Assembly: GCA_949294845.1 (NCBI GenBank)
Contig: CASFJH010000031.1
Location: forward strand, 1 to 64,000
Direction of reading: 5' to 3'
DNA: 64,000 nt
From: an uncultured Bacillota bacterium
GTDB lineage: Bacteria > Bacillota > Clostridia > Christensenellales > Pumilibacteraceae
Shown: positions 61,468-64,000 of the stretch, piece after piece
Numbering within the stretch: the stretch's first letter is position 1
Layout of the letters: each line of letters starts with the position of its first letter
Program-made: the position numbers and the translations under genes
Notes under the pieces: generated by a model
Database searches by the model: none
Told to the model about the DNA's origin: nothing
What the model saw: only the letters and a program-made list of their open reading frames with translations

Positions 61468-62970
61468 TTATTCGCCTATTACCCGAAGCGGCGACGCGTC
61501 AAGCTCGTTGAACTCCGACATAAACGCATATAAAAATGCCGCAAGTTTTGCCGTTCCGCCCTCAGAGTCAGACTCCATGTTTATGACCATAATCGGATCA
61601 TGCACGCTCATTCTGACCAAAAACCAGCCTTCGGCCGTCGAAAGATTGACGCGAATACCCTCATAATTGACCGGAGCCGGCCTGACTATCGCGCCTTTAA
61701 GCTTATCGCACGACATTTTCAGACTTTCGATGACGAAATCGCCGTAAGCTCTCCAGTCGGCGCATTTGAACGTAAGCCTTATCTCCTTTTCCTCTTTCGG
61801 CATCTTAAGGTCCGAAATAAGCGAACTGAGACCTAACCCCAGCTTTTTCAGCTGCGCCATCTTGATAATTATGCGGACGGCAAGATACGCGCCGTCGTCA
61901 AGATAGTAGTTTTCCTTAAGCGCAGCGTGTCCGCTCGTCTCTATCGCAAGCGGCGCGGCAACGCCCGACTTCTCCAGTCTGACCGCTTCGTCTATTACGT
62001 TACGGTAGCCGCGTTTGTAACGGTGATGAATTCCACCGTGGTTCTCTATAAAGCTTTTCAGCCCGTCGCTTGTAACGGAATCGGTGACTATAGCGCCGCC
62101 GGGACATTCGTCCAGCACTATCGCGGAAACCAGCGCGATAAGACGGTTACGGTTAATCTCCGTTCCGTCCGAAGAAACAAATGCGGCACGGTCCGCGTCC
62201 GTATCGAATATAACGCCGAGATCGGCATTGGAGTTTTTTACGCAGTCGGCTATCGACTTCATTGCTTCGGCGTTTTCGGGATTGGGAACATGATTGGGAA
62301 ATCTGCCGTCCGGCTGCAGAAACTGCGAAGCTGACACGTCGGCCCCGAGAGGCGCCAGAACGCGCTGAGCGAAAAATCCGCCCGCTCCGTTACCGGCGTC
62401 GACCGCAATCTTAAGCCCGGACAAAGGCTCGGCCTCGCCCCCGGCAGCGTCGATGAATTTCGATTTCAGATAATCGCAGTAAAGCCCGACAAAATCCTTG
62501 TTGAGCACAATAGCCTTGGTGCCGCCCGATATGTTGGCGCCTCCGCAGCCGAGCGAAATTATCTCGTCGAGCTGTTCTCCGTTAACGCCGCCCGACTTGA
62601 GAAAGAATTTCAGCCCGTTTTTATCGTAAGGGTGATGGCTGGCAGTAATCATGACTGAGCCGTCGCAATCGGTCGAAGGAAACTGAGTCATCATAAACAT
62701 GGCCGGCGTGGAGCAAAGTCCGCAACACATTATCTCGCAACCGGCGCGCTTGAGAACGGCAAGAACCGCGGAATACAGTCGCTCCGCGCTCAGCCGCGAA
62801 TCATGACCTACGGCGATTTTAAGCCTGCGGTTTTCCGTTCTTTTCCGCAGGTAAAGGACAAATCCGGCCGTAGCCGCGGCCGCCGCTTCGTCGGTAAGCG
62901 TAACGGGACTTTTTCCCGCGATAGCCACGCCTCTTAAATCCGTACCGCTTTTTAACGCTTTAAGATCCAT
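61468..62970 (-). CDS. Phosphomannomutase/phosphoglucomutase
   Basis: A 500-residue phosphohexomutase of the ManB/CpsG type. The phosphoserine loop reads ITASHHPYDKNGLKFF, with His where many families have Asn. The metal loop is FDTDADRAAF and the sugar loop AIETSGHAALKENYYL. The usual C-terminal phosphate-binding loop reads RVNLSTAEGWFLVRMSVHDP rather than RxSGTEP, a known variant in this subfamily. It probably makes mannose 1- or glucose 1-phosphate for envelope polysaccharides. GGAGG precedes the ATG. Confidence 0.9.
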   Translation of the reverse strand: MDLKALKSGTDLRGVAIAGKSPVTLTDEAAAAATAGFVLYLRKRTENRRLKIAVGHDSRLSAERLYSAVLAVLKRAGCEIMCCGLCSTPAMFMMTQFPSTDCDGSVMITASHHPYDKNGLKFFLKSGGVNGEQLDEIISLGCGGANISGGTKAIVLNKDFVGLYCDYLKSKFIDAAGGEAEPLSGLKIAVDAGNGAGGFFAQRVLAPLGADVSASQFLQPDGRFPNHVPNPENAEAMKSIADCVKNSNADLGVIFDTDADRAAFVSSDGTEINRNRLIALVSAIVLDECPGGAIVTDSVTSDGLKSFIENHGGIHHRYKRGYRNVIDEAVRLEKSGVAAPLAIETSGHAALKENYYLDDGAYLAVRIIIKMAQLKKLGLGLSSLISDLKMPKEEKEIRLTFKCADWRAYGDFVIESLKMSCDKLKGAIVRPAPVNYEGIRVNLSTAEGWFLVRMSVHDPIMVINMESDSEGGTAKLAAFLYAFMSEFNELDASPLRVIGE

Positions 62971-63003
62971 CGTTTATACCTCCGACCTCTCTTTCCGTAT
63001 CTG

Positions 63004-63032
63004 ATTATACCATATATATCCGAATATGTAAA
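63004..63032 (-). promoter_or_regulatory. Promoter of the phosphomannomutase gene
   Basis: TTTACA (63032-63027), 17 bases, TATAAT (63009-63004), with a leader of about 27 bases that contains GGAGG. Confidence 0.78.
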
Positions 63033-63113
63033 GAAAACTGCCGTCTGCCGGTAAATTTTGCGTGTATTTAAACGCCGTTTACCGCCAGAGCACATACAAT
63101 GCAGGTCCGCATA

Positions 63114-63644
63114 TTACCGAAACGTCCGGTCGCTTTTCAGCAGCTCGAGAATCTTTTCCGCGCAACGTTCAGGCGGATCGTTGTCCGTATCGACTGTGAT
63201 GTCCGCATACATCAGATAAAGCGCTTTTCTCTCTTCAAAAATCCGTATTATGTCAGACACACTATTGTTTTTCAATAGCGGCCGCTCATTGTTTTTGCAG
63301 GTTCTGGCATAAATAGTCTCCGGCGAAGCGGTAAGAAGCGCCACCTTGCCGAGTCTGCGCAGTTCGCGCATATTTTCACCGCGCAGCACGACTCCTCCTC
63401 CCGTGGAAATTATCGCCGGACAAACGGCCGACGCCTCCCTGACTATTTCCGTTTCCTTTTCTCTGAAAGCAGTCTCGCCCTTATCGGCGAACCAAGCCGA
63501 AATCGATCCGTACCGTGACCGAAAGACAGCGTCGGTATCAAAAGACGGTAGCCCCGTCATGCGCGACAACGCTGCGGCGACGGAGCTTTTTCCCGTACCC
63601 ATCATGCCGATAAGCACTATATTGTAATTGACGGACGCTTTCAC
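63114..63644 (-). CDS. aroK: Shikimate kinase
   Basis: Phosphorylates shikimate at the 3-position. The 176-residue protein has the P-loop GMMGTGKSSV, FDTDAVFRSRYG for shikimate binding, STGGGVVLRGENM and the lid ERPLLKNN. The GTG at 63644 overlaps the aroQ stop as GTGA. It is the end of an aromatic pathway run whose other genes lie beyond the right edge. Confidence 0.95.
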   Translation of the reverse strand: MKASVNYNIVLIGMMGTGKSSVAAALSRMTGLPSFDTDAVFRSRYGSISAWFADKGETAFREKETEIVREASAVCPAIISTGGGVVLRGENMRELRRLGKVALLTASPETIYARTCKNNERPLLKNNSVSDIIRIFEERKALYLMYADITVDTDNDPPERCAEKILELLKSDRTFR

Positions 63645-64000
63645 TTTGTCTCTTCGTACATTTTTTTAAGCGCCAACGCCGCGAGAATGTAGCTTTCCGC
63701 ACCGAAACCGCAAACCACTCCGACGCAGTTGGCGGCCAAAACGGAAGTATTTCTGAATTCCTCCCTCGTGTGGACGTTTGACATATGGACTTCGACCGTC
63801 TTTGCCTGAGTACACTTAAGCGCGTCTCTTATGGCATAGCTGTAATGAGTGTAAGCTCCGGCATTGAGAACAATGCCGAACGCATCGGCGGAATGTATCT
63901 TGTCTATGATCGCCCCTTCGCTGTTCGACTGAAAAAACTCAACGGAAATACCCTCTTCCTCCAGTCTTTCCTTAACGTAAGAATTGATCTCGTCCAAGGT
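63641..64000 (-). CDS. aroQ: 3-dehydroquinate dehydratase, type II (cut by window edge)
   Basis: Dehydrates 3-dehydroquinate in the shikimate pathway. The frame runs off the right edge; about 25 N-terminal residues are missing, including the catalytic Tyr loop. What remains shows VEFFQSNSEGAIIDKIH, the substrate site VLNAGAYTHYSYAIRDAL and EVHMSNVHTREEFR with the catalytic His. The nearest in-frame start codon inside the window (TTG at 63997) falls in the middle of the domain, so the true start is outside. Confidence 0.95.
   Translation of the reverse strand, partial: TLDEINSYVKERLEEEGISVEFFQSNSEGAIIDKIHSADAFGIVLNAGAYTHYSYAIRDALKCTQAKTVEVHMSNVHTREEFRNTSVLAANCVGVVCGFGAESYILAALALKKMYEETK

Overview
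The window is about 50% GC and densely packed with bacterial chromosomal genes. Almost all of them lie on the minus strand in runs with 4-base stop/start overlaps. The gene content points to an anaerobic, endospore-forming member of the Clostridia. It has an Rnf complex (rnfCDGEAB), an NfnAB-type transhydrogenase, the germination protease Gpr, a SipW-type signal peptidase, an FMN riboswitch with RibU, Shine-Dalgarno leaders and GTG/TTG starts. An uncultured gut lineage of the Christensenellales type is my guess, not something the sequence proves. I saw no rRNA, tRNA, CRISPR array, phage or insertion sequence.

Layout. 1-5443: carB (cut by the edge), carA and purF behind an ANTAR regulator, then a phosphoglucomutase. 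5464-8588: an ABC exporter and a MATE exporter, each with its own consensus promoter and almost no leader. 8674-15155: the rnf operon plus a 3' lipoprotein. 15165-15942: two half-size TauE/SafE genes. 16148-19669: a 1173-residue surface protein on the plus strand. 20120-24924: SDR, membrane-anchored MurF-like ligase, hydrolase, rimI, tsaB, yhbY, tsaE. 24956-25837: ribU under an FMN riboswitch. 25856-32351: PAP2, rsfS, nadD-yqeK fusion, obgE, nfnB/gltA, nfnA, nth. 32427-36960: MFS carrier, a divergent DUF3343/cysteine desulfurase pair, a subtilisin-like protease and two small unknown proteins. 37094-46842: malic enzyme, PucR regulator, metY, ilvE, yigZ, tyrS, an aminotransferase, and a Gx-transporter/NusG-II/apbE set. 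46987-50592: ku, murI, gpr, rpsT with a long tail, and a small membrane protein. 50940-53006: an oversized sugar-ABC ATPase. 53263-57872: argCBDF plus a GNAT gene on the plus strand. 58141-64000: sipW, yfbR, transketolase, phosphomannomutase, aroK and aroQ (cut by the edge).

How the genes fit together. The strongest theme is covalent flavin electron transport. RnfD carries one TGAT flavinylation motif, RnfG carries two, and the lipoprotein at the end of the rnf operon carries one. The window also encodes the FMN transferase ApbE (with NusG-II and Gx-transporter partners) and a riboswitch-controlled riboflavin importer. A second theme is nitrogen: the ANTAR regulator heads a run of glutamine amidotransferases (purF, carAB), and an arginine operon lacks argJ but ends in an acetyltransferase. 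A third is regulation. Four genes (nth, MATE, tsaE and the ABC exporter) have near-perfect sigma-A promoters placed so close to the start codon that leaderless or near-leaderless mRNAs are expected. Three intergenic regions carry perfect long palindromes that look like operators. Unusual protein builds include ribosomal protein S20 with a tail of about 100 residues, an MsmK-like ATPase with three TOBE-like repeats, a MurF-like ligase with a membrane domain, and the four-module surface protein.
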